Position numbers and translations under genes: made by a program. From Pedococcus dokdonensis (lineage in GTDB: Bacteria > Actinomycetota > Actinomycetes > Actinomycetales > Dermatophilaceae), in the NCBI RefSeq assembly GCF_900104525.1, contig NZ_LT629711.1, forward strand, positions 62,001 to 126,000: DNA of 64,000 bases. The letters run 5' to 3'. Shown piece by piece: positions 1-8,694 of the stretch; the stretch's first letter is position 1; every line of letters begins with the position of its first letter. The notes beneath the pieces are model-generated. The model searched no databases, had not been told where the DNA came from, and was given only the letters and a program-made list of their open reading frames with translations.

Positions 1-109
1 CGACGACCGGCCACCAGATCCACCGAGATCTCAGCTCTCGGGGGAGGGGGCAGTCGGCTGTTCGGGTGGGGTAGTCCCGATTCGGCGTCCGCGGTCCGCG
101 GCGTCGACC

Positions 110-115
110 TAGCGT
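110..115 (+). promoter_or_regulatory. Possible -10 box of the HNH lipoprotein gene
   Basis: TAGCGT lies 34 bases before the ATG at 150. The same hexamer recurs as a plausible -10 elsewhere in the window (gltA, photolyase). No convincing -35 is visible 17 bases upstream, so this is a weak call. The rest of positions 1-137 is GC-rich with no gene seen. Confidence 0.35.
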
Positions 116-149
116 GGCGTCCACCGAGTGAAAGTGCTTGTGCCTGCTC

Positions 150-1025
150 ATGTCCCGCCGCCCCGTCCCGCACCGGCCTGCCCTGGCCGGGGTGCTGCTG
201 ACGGTTCTGGCGGCCTCGGGCTGTGGCATCAGCGCGCTCGGAGCAGCGCCGGCCGCGACGGCACCGAGCACGCGAGCGACCGCACCGAGCACGCGAGCGA
301 TCGCACCGAGCACGCGAGCGACCGCACAGGTCGTTCCCGCTGCTGCACCCACCGCGACCACGGGGCGCACGGCGGCGAACCCCACGCCCGCCGCGACCAC
401 GCGGCATACGGCGGCGAAGCCCACGCCGGCCGCCACGCGGACGGTCCGGCCGGGCAGCGCCGTCGTCACGCTGGCGACGTTGACCATCAAGGGCCGGGCG
501 CCGCGGACGGGTTACGACCGCGCGCTGTTCGGGCAGGCGTGGGCCGACGTCGACCGCAACGGCTGCGACACCCGCAACGACGTCCTGCGTCGGGACCTCA
601 CCCACCTCACCCTCAAGGCGGACACGCACGGATGCCTCGTGCTGACCGGCACGCTCGCCGATCCCTACACGGGGCGGCGCATCGACTTCGTCCGCGGCCG
701 GGGCACGTCGAACGCCGTCCAGGTCGACCACGTCGTGGCCCTGTCGGACGCCTGGCAGAAGGGCGCGCAACGGTGGTCGACCACCACCCGCACGGCGTTC
801 GCGAACGACCCGCTCAACCTGCTCGCCGTGGACGGCCCCACCAACCAGCGCAAGGGCGACGGAGACGCCGCGACCTGGCTGCCGCCCCGCAAGGCCGGCC
901 GATGCGCCTACGTCGCCCGGCAGATCGCCGTCAAGCACCGCTACACGGTGTCCGTCACCGCCGCGGAGCGCGACGCCATGCTGCGCGTCCTGACCACCTG
1001 TCCCACGCAGCCGCTGCCCCACTGA
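150..1025 (+). CDS. Secreted lipoprotein with C-terminal HNH (DUF1524/GmrSD-type) nuclease domain
   Basis: The product is about 291 residues. It starts with a type II signal peptide whose lipobox LAASGC places the lipidated Cys near residue 25, so it is probably anchored outside the membrane. Residues about 30-100 are an Ala/Thr/Pro-rich linker built of short repeats. The C-terminal half carries the HNH signature of the DUF1524 family: VDHVVAL (Asp-His near 193-194), then NDPLNL and a TNQRKGD stretch, and ends with a conserved Cys/Tyr segment. Secreted members of this family are presumed DNA endonucleases; the substrate is unknown. A TTG four codons upstream (138) is in frame, but ATG 150 gives a normal signal peptide. 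Activity is inferred from the motif only. Confidence 0.82.
   Translation: MSRRPVPHRPALAGVLLTVLAASGCGISALGAAPAATAPSTRATAPSTRAIAPSTRATAQVVPAAAPTATTGRTAANPTPAATTRHTAAKPTPAATRTVRPGSAVVTLATLTIKGRAPRTGYDRALFGQAWADVDRNGCDTRNDVLRRDLTHLTLKADTHGCLVLTGTLADPYTGRRIDFVRGRGTSNAVQVDHVVALSDAWQKGAQRWSTTTRTAFANDPLNLLAVDGPTNQRKGDGDAATWLPPRKAGRCAYVARQIAVKHRYTVSVTAAERDAMLRVLTTCPTQPLPH
261..323 (+). repeat. Three 21-bp tandem repeats inside the HNH lipoprotein gene
   Basis: Three head-to-tail copies of a 21-base unit beginning gcaccgagcacgcg start at 261, 282 and 303; the second differs at one base. They encode APSTRAT/APSTRAI heptads of the linker. A second, degenerate Thr/Ala/Pro repeat follows at about 365-440. 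In-frame period and position in the linker suggest slippage-driven length variation. Confidence 0.9.
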
Positions 1026-1061
1026 CCGACAAGTCGAAGGCGCCGGGGTCGGGTGTCATGA

Positions 1062-1067
1062 CAGATT
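1062..1067 (+). promoter_or_regulatory. Putative leaderless -10 element (CAGATT) of the TOPRIM gene
   Basis: CAGATT is followed by exactly 7 bases and then ATG 1075, with no Shine-Dalgarno sequence between. This is the spacing expected if transcription starts at the A of the start codon. Confidence 0.45.
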
Positions 1068-1074
1068 GACCGGT

Positions 1075-1671
1075 ATGACCGTGTCCGCGCCCCTGCCCGT
1101 CCCCGAGGACGCCACGGCCTGGGTGCTGCTCGAAGGAGCCAGCGACGTCGCAGCGGTGCGGACCGTCGCCCACCGCGCCGGTCTCGACCTGGACGAGCGC
1201 GGCGTCGCGCTGGTCGACATGCACGGTGCGACCAACATCCGCCGGCACCTGCTGGCGGCGCATGCCCTCACCGACCGGCCACGGCTGCTCGGTATGTGCG
1301 ACGCGGGGGAGGCGCCGTTCTTCGTCCGCGCCCTGCGCCGAGTGGGCTGCCCGGTGGAGGACGCGGGCGACCTTCCACGCTGGGGCTTCCAGGTCTGCCA
1401 TCGCGACCTCGAGGACGAGCTGGTGAGGCGGCTCGGCGACGACGGCACGCGTGCGGTGCTGGAGGATCTCGGCCTCACCCAGCGGTTCGCGATGCTGGCC
1501 CAGCAGCCAGCGTGGGCGGGCGGGTCCTTCCACGAACAGGTGCATCGCTTCGCCGGCACGGCGTCCGGGCGCAAGGAGCTGATGGCCGAGGCGCTCGTCA
1601 AGCCGCTTGACCCCGCCGACCTGCCACCACCGTTGGCGGGCCTGCTCGGCTCGATCGTCCAGCTGCCCTAG
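1075..1671 (+). CDS. Small stand-alone TOPRIM domain protein (OLD-nuclease-like)
   Basis: The 198-residue product looks like an isolated TOPRIM domain. An early LLEGASDVAAV motif matches the strand-turn-helix carrying the conserved TOPRIM Glu, and a later LLGMCDAGE resembles the second acidic motif. Similar small actinobacterial proteins are annotated as TOPRIM or OLD-family nucleases without the ATPase part, and their role is unknown. The start is set at ATG 1075 because a -10-like hexamer sits 7 bases upstream; a TTG at 1066 is possible. The stop overlaps that of the convergent CNNM gene by 3-4 bases. No partner ATPase or helicase is encoded next to it, so a defence role cannot be claimed. 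Confidence 0.7.
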   Translation: MTVSAPLPVPEDATAWVLLEGASDVAAVRTVAHRAGLDLDERGVALVDMHGATNIRRHLLAAHALTDRPRLLGMCDAGEAPFFVRALRRVGCPVEDAGDLPRWGFQVCHRDLEDELVRRLGDDGTRAVLEDLGLTQRFAMLAQQPAWAGGSFHEQVHRFAGTASGRKELMAEALVKPLDPADLPPPLAGLLGSIVQLP

Positions 1672-2987
1672 GGCAGGAGCGACGCCCGCCCGTCGGTGGG
1701 CTCGTCGCCGCCCGCAGGAGGGGTGGGCCGCAAGCGCACCTCGGTGACCGCGTGGCGCTCGACGTCGGTGACCTCGATGCTCCAGCCGCCGACCTCGACG
1801 ACGTCCCCTGGCCGGTCGGGCACCCGGCCGAGCAGCTTGAGCACCAGCCCGGCGACGGTCGAGTAGTCAGCAGACGAGGGCAGGCCGAGCTCGACGTCGA
1901 GGTCGGTGAGGTCGTGGACCGGGAACGTGCCGGGAAGGATGAGGGCGCCGTCGTCACCGCGTTGGGCGTTGGCCAGATCGGGGTCGTTCTCGTCCCAGAT
2001 CTCCCCGACCACCTCCTCGAGCAGGTCCTCGAGGGTGACGATGCCGTCGACCGAGCCGTGCTCGTCGACCACGATCGCCATCTGCTGGCGCTCCTCGCGG
2101 AACCGGCGCAGGGCGTCGGACAGCCGCACCGTGTCGGGCAGCATCAGGGCGGGCTGGACGCGTGTGCCGACGAGGTCGTTGTCGCCGTCGACGACGGAGC
2201 CCCAGTGCACGATGCCGAGCACACGGTCGAGGTGGTGGCCCTGGGTGACCGGCACGCGGGAGTGCCCGGCGGCGGCCATCGCCTCGCGGGCCTGGGCGAC
2301 GGTCAGGTCACTGGCCAGCGACAGCACCGAGCCACGCGGGACGAGCACGTGCCGCACCAGCCGCTCGTGCAGCTCGAGGGCTCCGCTGATGATGTCGCGC
2401 TGCTCGGCGTCGAGTGCCGGGTTGCTGGTGACGAGGTCGCGCAGCTCCTCGGCCGAGATGTCCTCGGCCGTCGCCTCTGCGCGCCCACCGAACAACCGCA
2501 CCACGAGATCGGTGGACGCGCTCAGAACGGCCACGACCGGGCGCGAGAGCGTCGACAGCAGGTCGAGCGGCCGGGCCACCGCGAGGGCCCACGGTAGGGC
2601 GAGCTGCATGGCGAGCCGCTTGGGAGCGAGCTCGCCCAGGACCAGGGTGACGAACGCGAGCACCAGCGTCACCGCCGCCACCACGACCGGCTCGGCGGCC
2701 GAGCCCAGGAACTCCGCGTGCGGGACCAGCGGCTCCGCGAGCGACACCGCGGCCGTTGCCGAGGCGAGGAACCCGGCCAGCGTGATGCCGATCTGGATCG
2801 TCGCGAGGAAGCGGTTGGGGTCGCGGGCGAGGCGAACCAGCCGCCGGGCCCGCGCGCCACCGCTGCGCTCGAGCTGGCGCAGCTGCCCCTCCCTCAGCGA
2901 CACCAGGGCCATCTCGCTCCCTGCGAAGACGGCGTTGAGGAGCACGAGGGCTCCGACGAGGGCGATGTCGAGCCAATAGCCAGACAT
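1668..2987 (-). CDS. CNNM/CorC (HlyC/TlyC) family membrane protein with CBS pair
   Basis: The product is 439 residues. Residues 1-190 form a DUF21/CNNM transmembrane domain with an N-terminal helix followed by the typical AGSEMALVSL segment. Two CBS domains follow (about 200-330, including SVDGIVTLEDLLEEVVGEIWDE), then a C-terminal CorC_HlyC domain. Family members are implicated in Mg2+/Co2+ efflux or magnesium homeostasis; the older name hemolysin is misleading. ATG 2987 is chosen because an AGGTGA sequence lies upstream and the protein then begins with its first membrane helix; the extra 20 codons upstream look non-coding. Confidence 0.88.
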   Translation of the reverse strand: MSGYWLDIALVGALVLLNAVFAGSEMALVSLREGQLRQLERSGGARARRLVRLARDPNRFLATIQIGITLAGFLASATAAVSLAEPLVPHAEFLGSAAEPVVVAAVTLVLAFVTLVLGELAPKRLAMQLALPWALAVARPLDLLSTLSRPVVAVLSASTDLVVRLFGGRAEATAEDISAEELRDLVTSNPALDAEQRDIISGALELHERLVRHVLVPRGSVLSLASDLTVAQAREAMAAAGHSRVPVTQGHHLDRVLGIVHWGSVVDGDNDLVGTRVQPALMLPDTVRLSDALRRFREERQQMAIVVDEHGSVDGIVTLEDLLEEVVGEIWDENDPDLANAQRGDDGALILPGTFPVHDLTDLDVELGLPSSADYSTVAGLVLKLLGRVPDRPGDVVEVGGWSIEVTDVERHAVTEVRLRPTPPAGGDEPTDGRASLLP

Positions 2988-3058
2988 GGCTGGGTGGATC
3001 ACCTGTCCTTGGGGTGGGGAGTCCGGTGAACGTCCGGGTCCCCGCACGAGTTCCCGGC

Positions 3059-3099
3059 GCCTACGTCACTGCTCGCGGTGAGCGAGCAGTGACGTAGGC
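3059..3099 (-). terminator. Hairpin terminator after the VIT-family gene
   Basis: A perfect 18-bp stem (3059-3076 pairing with 3082-3099) around a 5-base loop lies 11 bases past the stop of the minus-strand VIT gene. There is no T-tract, as is usual in high-GC actinobacteria. Confidence 0.75.
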
Positions 3100-3110
3100 C
3101 GGACGCCCGG

Positions 3111-3836
3111 TCAGACCTGGGTGCCGACCAACGCGCCGATCCCGTAGGTCACGACCATCGCCAGCACGCCGCCGGCGACGTTGCGCAGCACGGCAGGCCG
3201 CACCGGCGCCTGGCCCAACCGCGCGCTGCCCCAGCCAGTGAACGCGAGCGCCACCACGACGGACACGGCGGTCACCGCGATCCGCGCGCTCGCGGGCGGC
3301 AGCAGGATCGCCAGGAGCGGCAGCAACGCGCCGACCGTGAAGGAGCCCATCGATGCCCAGGCCGCGTGCCAGGGGTTGGTCAGCTCCTCGGGGTCGATGC
3401 CCAGCTCGGCCTCGGCATGGGCGCCGAGCGCGTCGTGGTCGGTCAGCTGCTGGGCCACCTGCGCGGCCAGCTCGGGCGTCAGCCCCTTGTCCTGGTAGAT
3501 CTGGGCGAGCTCCTCGAGCTCCTCCTGCGGCATCTCGCGCAGCTCACGTTTCTCCTTGGCCAGCAACGCCTTCTCGGTGTCGCGCTGGGTGCTCACCGAC
3601 ACGTACTCGCCGGCCGCCATGCTCATCGCCCCCGCCGCCAGCCCGGCGATGCCGGCGGTGGCGATCGACGAGCGGTCGATCGTGGCCGCAGCCACGCCGA
3701 TCACGATGCCCGCGGTCGACACGATGCCGTCGTTGGCTCCGAGGACCCCGGCACGCAGCCAGTTGAGACGTGCGCCGATGCCCTGCTCGTGCTGCTCGCC
3801 CTCGTGCGGCTGGACCTCCGTCACAGCTTCACCCAC
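3111..3836 (-). CDS. VIT1/CCC1-family metal transporter
   Basis: The 241-residue protein has the VIT/CCC1 layout. An N-terminal pair of helices contains GANDGIVSTAGIVIGVA and a Met/Gly-rich helix, AAGAMSMAAGEYVSVSTQRDTE. A charged cytoplasmic segment rich in Glu and Lys follows (about 85-150), then three further helices. Family members move Fe2+ or Mn2+ across membranes, and the acidic middle segment is the known metal-binding region. It starts at GTG 3836 and overlaps the 3' end of the upstream pterin dehydratase gene by 8 bases, so the two are probably co-transcribed. Which metal it transports cannot be read from the sequence. Confidence 0.9.
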   Translation of the reverse strand: MGEAVTEVQPHEGEQHEQGIGARLNWLRAGVLGANDGIVSTAGIVIGVAAATIDRSSIATAGIAGLAAGAMSMAAGEYVSVSTQRDTEKALLAKEKRELREMPQEELEELAQIYQDKGLTPELAAQVAQQLTDHDALGAHAEAELGIDPEELTNPWHAAWASMGSFTVGALLPLLAILLPPASARIAVTAVSVVVALAFTGWGSARLGQAPVRPAVLRNVAGGVLAMVVTYGIGALVGTQV

Positions 3837-4137
3837 CCGCAGTCGCCCCCAGCTGGCTCGCCGCCTGGGCGATGCGGTGGGCGAGCTCGACGTCGAGCTG
3901 GGTCAGACCGCCCTCGGAGTGGGTCGACAGCGCGAAAGTAACTGTCCGCCAACGGATGTCGATGTCGGGGTGGTGGTCCATGTCCTCGGCCTCGACGGCG
4001 ACCTCATCGACCAGGCGGATCGCCGCAGAAAAGTCAGGGGCCTCGTAGGTCGCCCTGATCTCGTCGCCCTCACGCGTCCACCCGGTCAGGTCGCCCAGCT
4101 GACGAGTGATCTCCTCGTCGGTCAGCAGTCGGCTCAT
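3829..4137 (-). CDS. Pterin-4a-carbinolamine dehydratase-like protein
   Basis: The 102-residue product carries the PCD/DCoH signature: a DHHPDIDI motif supplying the active-site histidines, an RWRTVTFAL strand, and THSEGGLTQLD near the C-terminus. The family dehydrates 4a-hydroxytetrahydrobiopterin, recycling the cofactor of aromatic amino-acid hydroxylases, but many bacterial members occur without such an enzyme. None is visible nearby. ATG 4137 is preferred over a GTG 12 codons upstream because known members begin close to the LTDEEI segment. Confidence 0.9.
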   Translation of the reverse strand: MSRLLTDEEITRQLGDLTGWTREGDEIRATYEAPDFSAAIRLVDEVAVEAEDMDHHPDIDIRWRTVTFALSTHSEGGLTQLDVELAHRIAQAASQLGATAGG

Positions 4138-4225
4138 GGGCCCAACTCTGGCAAGGAAAGCCGCCCGTGTCACCGAAGCCCAGCCTCACCTCACCGAGCC
4201 GCGAGGCAGGCTCGCCCGCCAGACG

Positions 4226-4266
4226 CAGGTATGCCGCGTGCGCACCGTGCGCACGCGGCATACCTG
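4226..4266. terminator. Perfect 20-bp palindrome, likely terminator of the peptide ABC operon
   Basis: Arms 4226-4245 and 4247-4266 are perfectly complementary around one central base. It lies 18 bases past the stop of the last ABC gene and upstream of the pterin gene. Each arm contains the octamer GTATGCCG/CGGCATAC that recurs throughout the window. Confidence 0.75.
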
Positions 4267-4284
4267 TCGCGGTGTGGCGAGGGG

Positions 4285-5406
4285 TCAGAGGGCCTCGGTC
4301 ACGGAGGCGGGCCCCATGAAGTCGGTCTCGGACCCGTGGTCGCTCTGCGAGGTGAGCTGGGCCTTGACCTCGTGGGCCTTCAGCTCGCCCGCCTCGATCT
4401 GCTCGGCGAAGTGGCACGCCACCCGGTGGTTGGCCGGCACGCCGTCGATCTCGACCACGCGCAGCTCAGGCCGCTCGGTGTCGCACTTCGTCTCCTGCCG
4501 CCAGGGGCAGCGAGTGTGGAAGCGGCAGCCCTTGGGCGGGTTGGCCGGCGAGGGGAGGTCGCCGGTGAGCAGGATCCGCTCGCGCCGGTCCTCGATGAGC
4601 GGGTCTGGCACCGGCACGGCCGACATCAGCGCCCGCGTGTAGGGGTGCAGCGGTCGGGTGTAGAGCTCCTCGGCGTCGGACTCCTCGGCCAGGGCGCCGA
4701 GGTACATCACGCCGATCCGGTCGCTGATGTGGCGCACCACGGCCAGGTCGTGCGCCACCACGAGGTAGGTGAGCCCGAACTCGTCCTGGAGCTCCTCGAG
4801 CAGGTTGATCACCTGCGCCTGCACCGACACGTCGAGGGCCGAGACCGGCTCGTCCGCGACGATCAGCTTGGGGTTGACCGACAGGGCCCGGGCGATGCCG
4901 ATGCGCTGGCGCTGGCCGCCGGAGAACTCGTGCGGGTACTTCTTCAGCGCCGCCACCGGGAGGCCGACCGCCTTGAGCAGCTCGCGCAGCCTCGTGCCGG
5001 CCGCCTTGGAGTCCTTGGCCAGGCCGTGCGCCTTCATGCCCTCGAGGAGGAGCGACTCGACCGTCTGGCGCGGGTCGAGACTGCCCATCGGGTCCTGGAA
5101 GACCATCTGGATGTCCTGGCGCTTGTGGCGCAGCTCCTCGCCCTTCAGGGAGGCGATGTCGACCCCGTCGAAGTCGACCGACCCGGCGGTCGGCGGCTCG
5201 AGGTTGAGGATCGCCCGCCCGAGCGTCGACTTGCCGCAGCCGGACTCGCCGACGAGGCCGTAGGTCTCGCCCTTGTGGATCTGGAGGTCCACCCCGTCGA
5301 CCGCGTAGACGTGGCCGACGGTCTTGTCGAAGATGACGCCCTTGCGGATCGGGAAGTGGACCTTCACTCCCTTGACGTCGACGAGCACCTCGTCGCTCAC
5401 GGTCAT
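4285..5406 (-). CDS. dppF: Peptide ABC importer ATPase, DppF-type
   Basis: A 373-residue ATP-binding subunit. Walker A is GESGCGKST, the Q-loop is MVFQDPMGSLDPR, the signature is SGGQRQRIGIARAL, Walker B is LIVADEPVSALD, and the H-loop His is in VVAHDLAVV. The C-terminal oligopeptide-type extension contains the Cys-rich NPPKGCRFHTRCPW segment typical of Dpp/Opp ATPases, which can carry an iron-sulfur cluster. It starts at ATG 5406, overlapping the previous stop as ATGA, so the two ATPases are translationally coupled. It is the last gene of a five-gene operon and ends before a strong hairpin. Confidence 0.93.
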   Translation of the reverse strand: MTVSDEVLVDVKGVKVHFPIRKGVIFDKTVGHVYAVDGVDLQIHKGETYGLVGESGCGKSTLGRAILNLEPPTAGSVDFDGVDIASLKGEELRHKRQDIQMVFQDPMGSLDPRQTVESLLLEGMKAHGLAKDSKAAGTRLRELLKAVGLPVAALKKYPHEFSGGQRQRIGIARALSVNPKLIVADEPVSALDVSVQAQVINLLEELQDEFGLTYLVVAHDLAVVRHISDRIGVMYLGALAEESDAEELYTRPLHPYTRALMSAVPVPDPLIEDRRERILLTGDLPSPANPPKGCRFHTRCPWRQETKCDTERPELRVVEIDGVPANHRVACHFAEQIEAGELKAHEVKAQLTSQSDHGSETDFMGPASVTEAL

Positions 5407-6422
5407 CGGGACACCTCCACCGGGTTGTGGCACCGCAGGGCGCGGCTGCCCTCTTCCTCGAGCCGCGGCGACACCGTGACGCACCTGTCGATCGGCTGCG
5501 AGCAGCGCGGCGCGAAGGCGCACGCGTCGGCCCACGGCAGGTTGTCGGACACCGACCCCGGGATCGGCGTCAACCTCTCGCCGCGCGAGCCGTCGAGCCG
5601 CGGGATCGAGGCGAGCAGCCCGTGGGTGTAGGGGTGCCGCGGCGTCGCGAACAACGGGTGGCGGTCGCCGCGCTCGACGATCCGGCCGGCGTAGAGGACG
5701 TTCACCCGGTCGACGAGGCCAGCCACGACGCCGAGGTCGTGGGTGATCATCACCAGTGCGGTGCCGGTGTCCTCGACGAGGTCCTTGAGCAGGGCCAGGA
5801 TCTGCGCCTGGATCGTCACGTCCAGGGCGGTCGTCGGCTCGTCGGCGATCAGCAGGCGCGGCTCGCAGGCCAGTGCCATCGCGATCAGGGCGCGCTGGCG
5901 CATGCCACCGGACAGCTGGTGCGGGTAGTCCTTCAGGCGTCGGGTCGGGTCGGGGATCCCGACCTTCTCGAGCATCTCGCGCGCCTTGGGCATGGCCGCC
6001 TTGCGGGACAGTCCCTTGTGGCGTTCGAGCACCTCGGTGACCTGCAGGCCGATCGGCACCACGGGGTTCAGCGACGACAGCGGGTCCTGGAAGATCATCC
6101 CCAGGTCGCGACCACGGCGGTCGCGCATCTGCTCGCGGCTCTGGGCGAGCAGGTTGGTGCCGCCGTAGAGGACCTCGCCCTCGACCTTGACGCCCCGCTG
6201 GGGGAGCAGCCCCATGATCGCGAGGGAGGTCACCGACTTGCCACACCCGGACTCGCCGACCAGCCCGACCGTCTGGCCGGGGCGGACGTCGAAGCTGACG
6301 CCGTCGACGGCCACGAAGGGCTTCTCGCCCTGTCGGGTGAAGGTGACCTTGAGGTCGCGCACCGACAGCAGCGGTTCCTCGCGGTTGCCGCGGGTCTGGA
6401 CGTTCTGGAGGGTCTCGGTCAT
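5403..6422 (-). CDS. dppD: Peptide ABC importer ATPase, DppD-type
   Basis: A 339-residue ATPase partner of the downstream DppF-like protein. It shows Walker [11 protein letters not shown]-loop [12 protein letters not shown], signature [15 protein letters not shown], Walker [13 protein letters not shown] and H-loop MITHDLGVV, followed by the Cys-containing oligopeptide C-terminal domain (ACAFAPRC). ATG 6422 is preceded by AGGAGGTAGGG, a near-perfect ribosome-binding site lying in the end of dppC. Two ATPases, two permeases and one binding protein make a complete dipeptide/oligopeptide or nickel importer. Confidence 0.93.
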   Translation of the reverse strand: MTETLQNVQTRGNREEPLLSVRDLKVTFTRQGEKPFVAVDGVSFDVRPGQTVGLVGESGCGKSVTSLAIMGLLPQRGVKVEGEVLYGGTNLLAQSREQMRDRRGRDLGMIFQDPLSSLNPVVPIGLQVTEVLERHKGLSRKAAMPKAREMLEKVGIPDPTRRLKDYPHQLSGGMRQRALIAMALACEPRLLIADEPTTALDVTIQAQILALLKDLVEDTGTALVMITHDLGVVAGLVDRVNVLYAGRIVERGDRHPLFATPRHPYTHGLLASIPRLDGSRGERLTPIPGSVSDNLPWADACAFAPRCSQPIDRCVTVSPRLEEEGSRALRCHNPVEVSR

Positions 6423-6429
6423 GGTCGCC

Positions 6430-7479
6430 CTACCTCCTGCTCTTGGGGTCGAGGGCCTCGCGCAGCGACTCACCCATCAGGGTGAAGCCCAGCGCGACGA
6501 TGATGATGCACAGCGCCGGCCACACGGCCAGGGCCGGGTTGTCGAAGATGTTGTTCTGCGCCTTGCCGAGCATCTGTCCCCACTCGGGCTTGCGGTCGTC
6601 GGGGTTCCCGAGCCCGAGGAACGACAGGGCGGCGGCGTCGATGATGGCCCCGGCGATGACGAGGGTGGCCTGCACGATGACCGGCCCGAGCGAGTTGGGC
6701 AGCATGTGCCGGAAGACGATCGCCGACCGTTTGACGCCCAGTGCCCGCGCCGCGAGGACGTGGTCGCTGGCGCGCTGGGCCAGCATCGACCCCCGCAGCA
6801 GCCGCGCGAAGATCGGCACCTGCACCGTCGCGATGGCGATGATCACGGTCCACTGGCTCGGCCGCGTCGCCAGGGCGGCGATGGACACGGCCAGCAGCAG
6901 CGACGGGATCGACAGCATGACGTCGACGAAGCGCATCACGAGCGAGTCGACCCAGCCGCCGAAGGCCCCCGCGAGGACTCCGAGGGCGAGTCCACCCGTC
7001 AGCCCGAACAGGGTGGCGAACACGCCGACGATGAGGGTCTGCCGGCTGCCCACGATGAGCCGGGACAGGTAGTCGCGTCCAGAGGTGTCGGCCCCGAGCG
7101 GGAAGCCCGGCTCCGGACCCGGCACCGGGTTGGACTGCGGTCGCACCTTGTTGAGCAGGAGGCCGGCCGCGGGGTCGTGCGGGGCGATGAGGGGGGCGAA
7201 GATCGCGATCAGGATGAACAGCACGGTGATGCCCGCGCCGAGCAGGAAGACCGGGTTGCGGCGCAGCCGGCGCCACGCACTGGCGATGAGGGAGACGCCA
7301 GAGCTCTCCTCGATGCGACCGGCATCGTCGACGGTGAGCAGCGCGGTGCCGGCGGCCGAACCGCCACCGACCCTGCGCGCACCGGCTGTCGCGGCCAGGT
7401 CGTCGATCCGCTGCTTCTTGCCGGAGGGGGTCAGGTTCTTGGGGTCCAGCGGGGTGTTGGGGTTGTCGGGATTGCTCAC
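6430..7479 (-). CDS. dppC: Peptide ABC importer permease, DppC-type
   Basis: The 349-residue permease has an unusually long N-terminal cytoplasmic extension (about 75 residues) before the first membrane helix, FLLGAGITVLFILIAIF. The periplasmic segment contains PLGADTSGRDYLSRL, typical of DppC. The EAA loop that contacts the ATPases is ARALGVKRSAIVFRHMLPN. Start is GTG 7479, four bases after the dppB stop, with GAGGTGA upstream. Co-transcribed with dppB, dppD and dppF. Confidence 0.93.
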   Translation of the reverse strand: MSNPDNPNTPLDPKNLTPSGKKQRIDDLAATAGARRVGGGSAAGTALLTVDDAGRIEESSGVSLIASAWRRLRRNPVFLLGAGITVLFILIAIFAPLIAPHDPAAGLLLNKVRPQSNPVPGPEPGFPLGADTSGRDYLSRLIVGSRQTLIVGVFATLFGLTGGLALGVLAGAFGGWVDSLVMRFVDVMLSIPSLLLAVSIAALATRPSQWTVIIAIATVQVPIFARLLRGSMLAQRASDHVLAARALGVKRSAIVFRHMLPNSLGPVIVQATLVIAGAIIDAAALSFLGLGNPDDRKPEWGQMLGKAQNNIFDNPALAVWPALCIIIVALGFTLMGESLREALDPKSRR

Positions 7480-7483
7480 CGGG

Positions 7484-8494
7484 TCACCTCGTCCGCACTC
7501 GGGGGTCGATCACGGCATACGCGATGTCGACCAGAAGGTTGATGATGACGAAGGTGACGGCAGCCATGAGGATGCACACCTGGAGCACTGCGTAGTCGCG
7601 ACGGGTGAACGCCACCTGGACGGCCTCACCGATGCCGCCCCACGAGAAGACGCGCTCGGTCAGCACCGCACCGACCAGGAGGCCGCCGGTCTGCAGGCCG
7701 ATCGTCGTCACGACGGGGAGCAGGGCGTTGCGCAGGACGTGCCGCCCGCGGATCACCTTGTTGGTCAGGCCCTTGGACTCGGCGGTCCGCACGTAGTCCT
7801 CGTCCATGACGTCGAGCACCGAGGCCCGGGTGATGCGGAAGATGACCGCGAACGGGATCGTCGCGAGCGCCAGGCTGGGGAGCAGGAGGTGCTTCAGGGC
7901 GTCCCACACCGCGTCCCACTCGCGGGTCAGGATGCCGTCGAGGACGAAGAAGTCGGTGATGCGGGTGGCGTCGATCCCCGGGTCCTGACGACCCGAGACC
8001 GGCAGCCAGTGCAGCTGGATGGCGAAGAAGTACTTGAGCATGAAGCCGAGGAAGAAGACCGGCACGGCCACGCCGATCAGCGAGCCGACGACCGACAGGT
8101 TGTCGAACCAGGAGGCCTTGCGGCGGGCGGCCATGTAGCCCAGCGGGATGCCGAGGGCGATCGCGAAGAGGAGGGCGAAGAAGCTCAGCTCCAGGGTCGC
8201 GGGGAAGCGCTGGATGAAGACCTGCATCGCGTCGACCCCTGGCTGGACGCCGGTGCTCGCGCCGAACTGGCCCCTGGCGGCCCGCTTCATGAACTCCCAG
8301 TACTGCACGTAGATCGGCTGGTCGAGCCCCAGCGCCTTCTCGAGGGCGGCGCGGCGCTCGGGGGTGGCCTTCTCACCCAGGATGGCGGACACCGTGCCGC
8401 CGGGGAGGGCGCGCAGCCAGAGGAAGACCAGCAGGGACAGGACGAAGACCACCCCCACCATCTGCAACAGCCTTCGCAGGATGAATCTCAGCAC
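7484..8494 (-). CDS. dppB: Peptide ABC importer permease, DppB-type
   Basis: A 336-residue inner-membrane permease with the DppB/OppB pattern: N-terminal MLRFILRRLLQMVGVVF helix, then LPGGTVSAILGEKATPE in the external loop, and the EAA motif RTAESKGLTNKVIRGRHVLRNAL. It starts at GTG 8494 with GAAGGAGA about ten bases upstream. A 200-base gap containing a strong hairpin separates it from the binding-protein gene, so its expression is probably lower than that of the binding protein. Confidence 0.93.
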   Translation of the reverse strand: MLRFILRRLLQMVGVVFVLSLLVFLWLRALPGGTVSAILGEKATPERRAALEKALGLDQPIYVQYWEFMKRAARGQFGASTGVQPGVDAMQVFIQRFPATLELSFFALLFAIALGIPLGYMAARRKASWFDNLSVVGSLIGVAVPVFFLGFMLKYFFAIQLHWLPVSGRQDPGIDATRITDFFVLDGILTREWDAVWDALKHLLLPSLALATIPFAVIFRITRASVLDVMDEDYVRTAESKGLTNKVIRGRHVLRNALLPVVTTIGLQTGGLLVGAVLTERVFSWGGIGEAVQVAFTRRDYAVLQVCILMAAVTFVIINLLVDIAYAVIDPRVRTR

Positions 8495-8621
8495 GGTGGC
8501 TCAATCTCCTTCACTGACGACGCCGCGGGACGGGTCTCGCAGAGTCTCGGACGACCGGAGTCGATCATGGCCCGACGGGCCGGCACAAGCAGGCGACACG
8601 CTTTCATGACTGCGACTACAT

Positions 8622-8663
8622 GACTGTGGCCGCCCCAGCGGTTGTGCTGGGGCGGCCACAGTC
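8622..8663 (-). terminator. Intra-operon hairpin between binding protein and permease genes
   Basis: A perfect 18-bp stem (8622-8639 with 8646-8663) and 6-base loop lies 31 bases past the binding-protein stop. It probably attenuates transcription into dppBCDF or stabilises the upstream mRNA, giving excess binding protein. Confidence 0.75.
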
Positions 8664-8694
8664 CTAGCTGGTGCTCACCGAGGCGAGCCTCAGG

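Noticed and set aside
1075..1671. Part of an OLD/Gabija-type defence operon
   Set aside because: The TOPRIM protein is alone; neighbours are an HNH lipoprotein and a CNNM membrane protein, with no ATPase or helicase partner.
3556..5631. A 691-codon plus-strand open frame over the ABC ATPase genes
   Set aside because: Shadow frame of the minus-strand VIT, pterin dehydratase and DppF genes; no recognisable domains.
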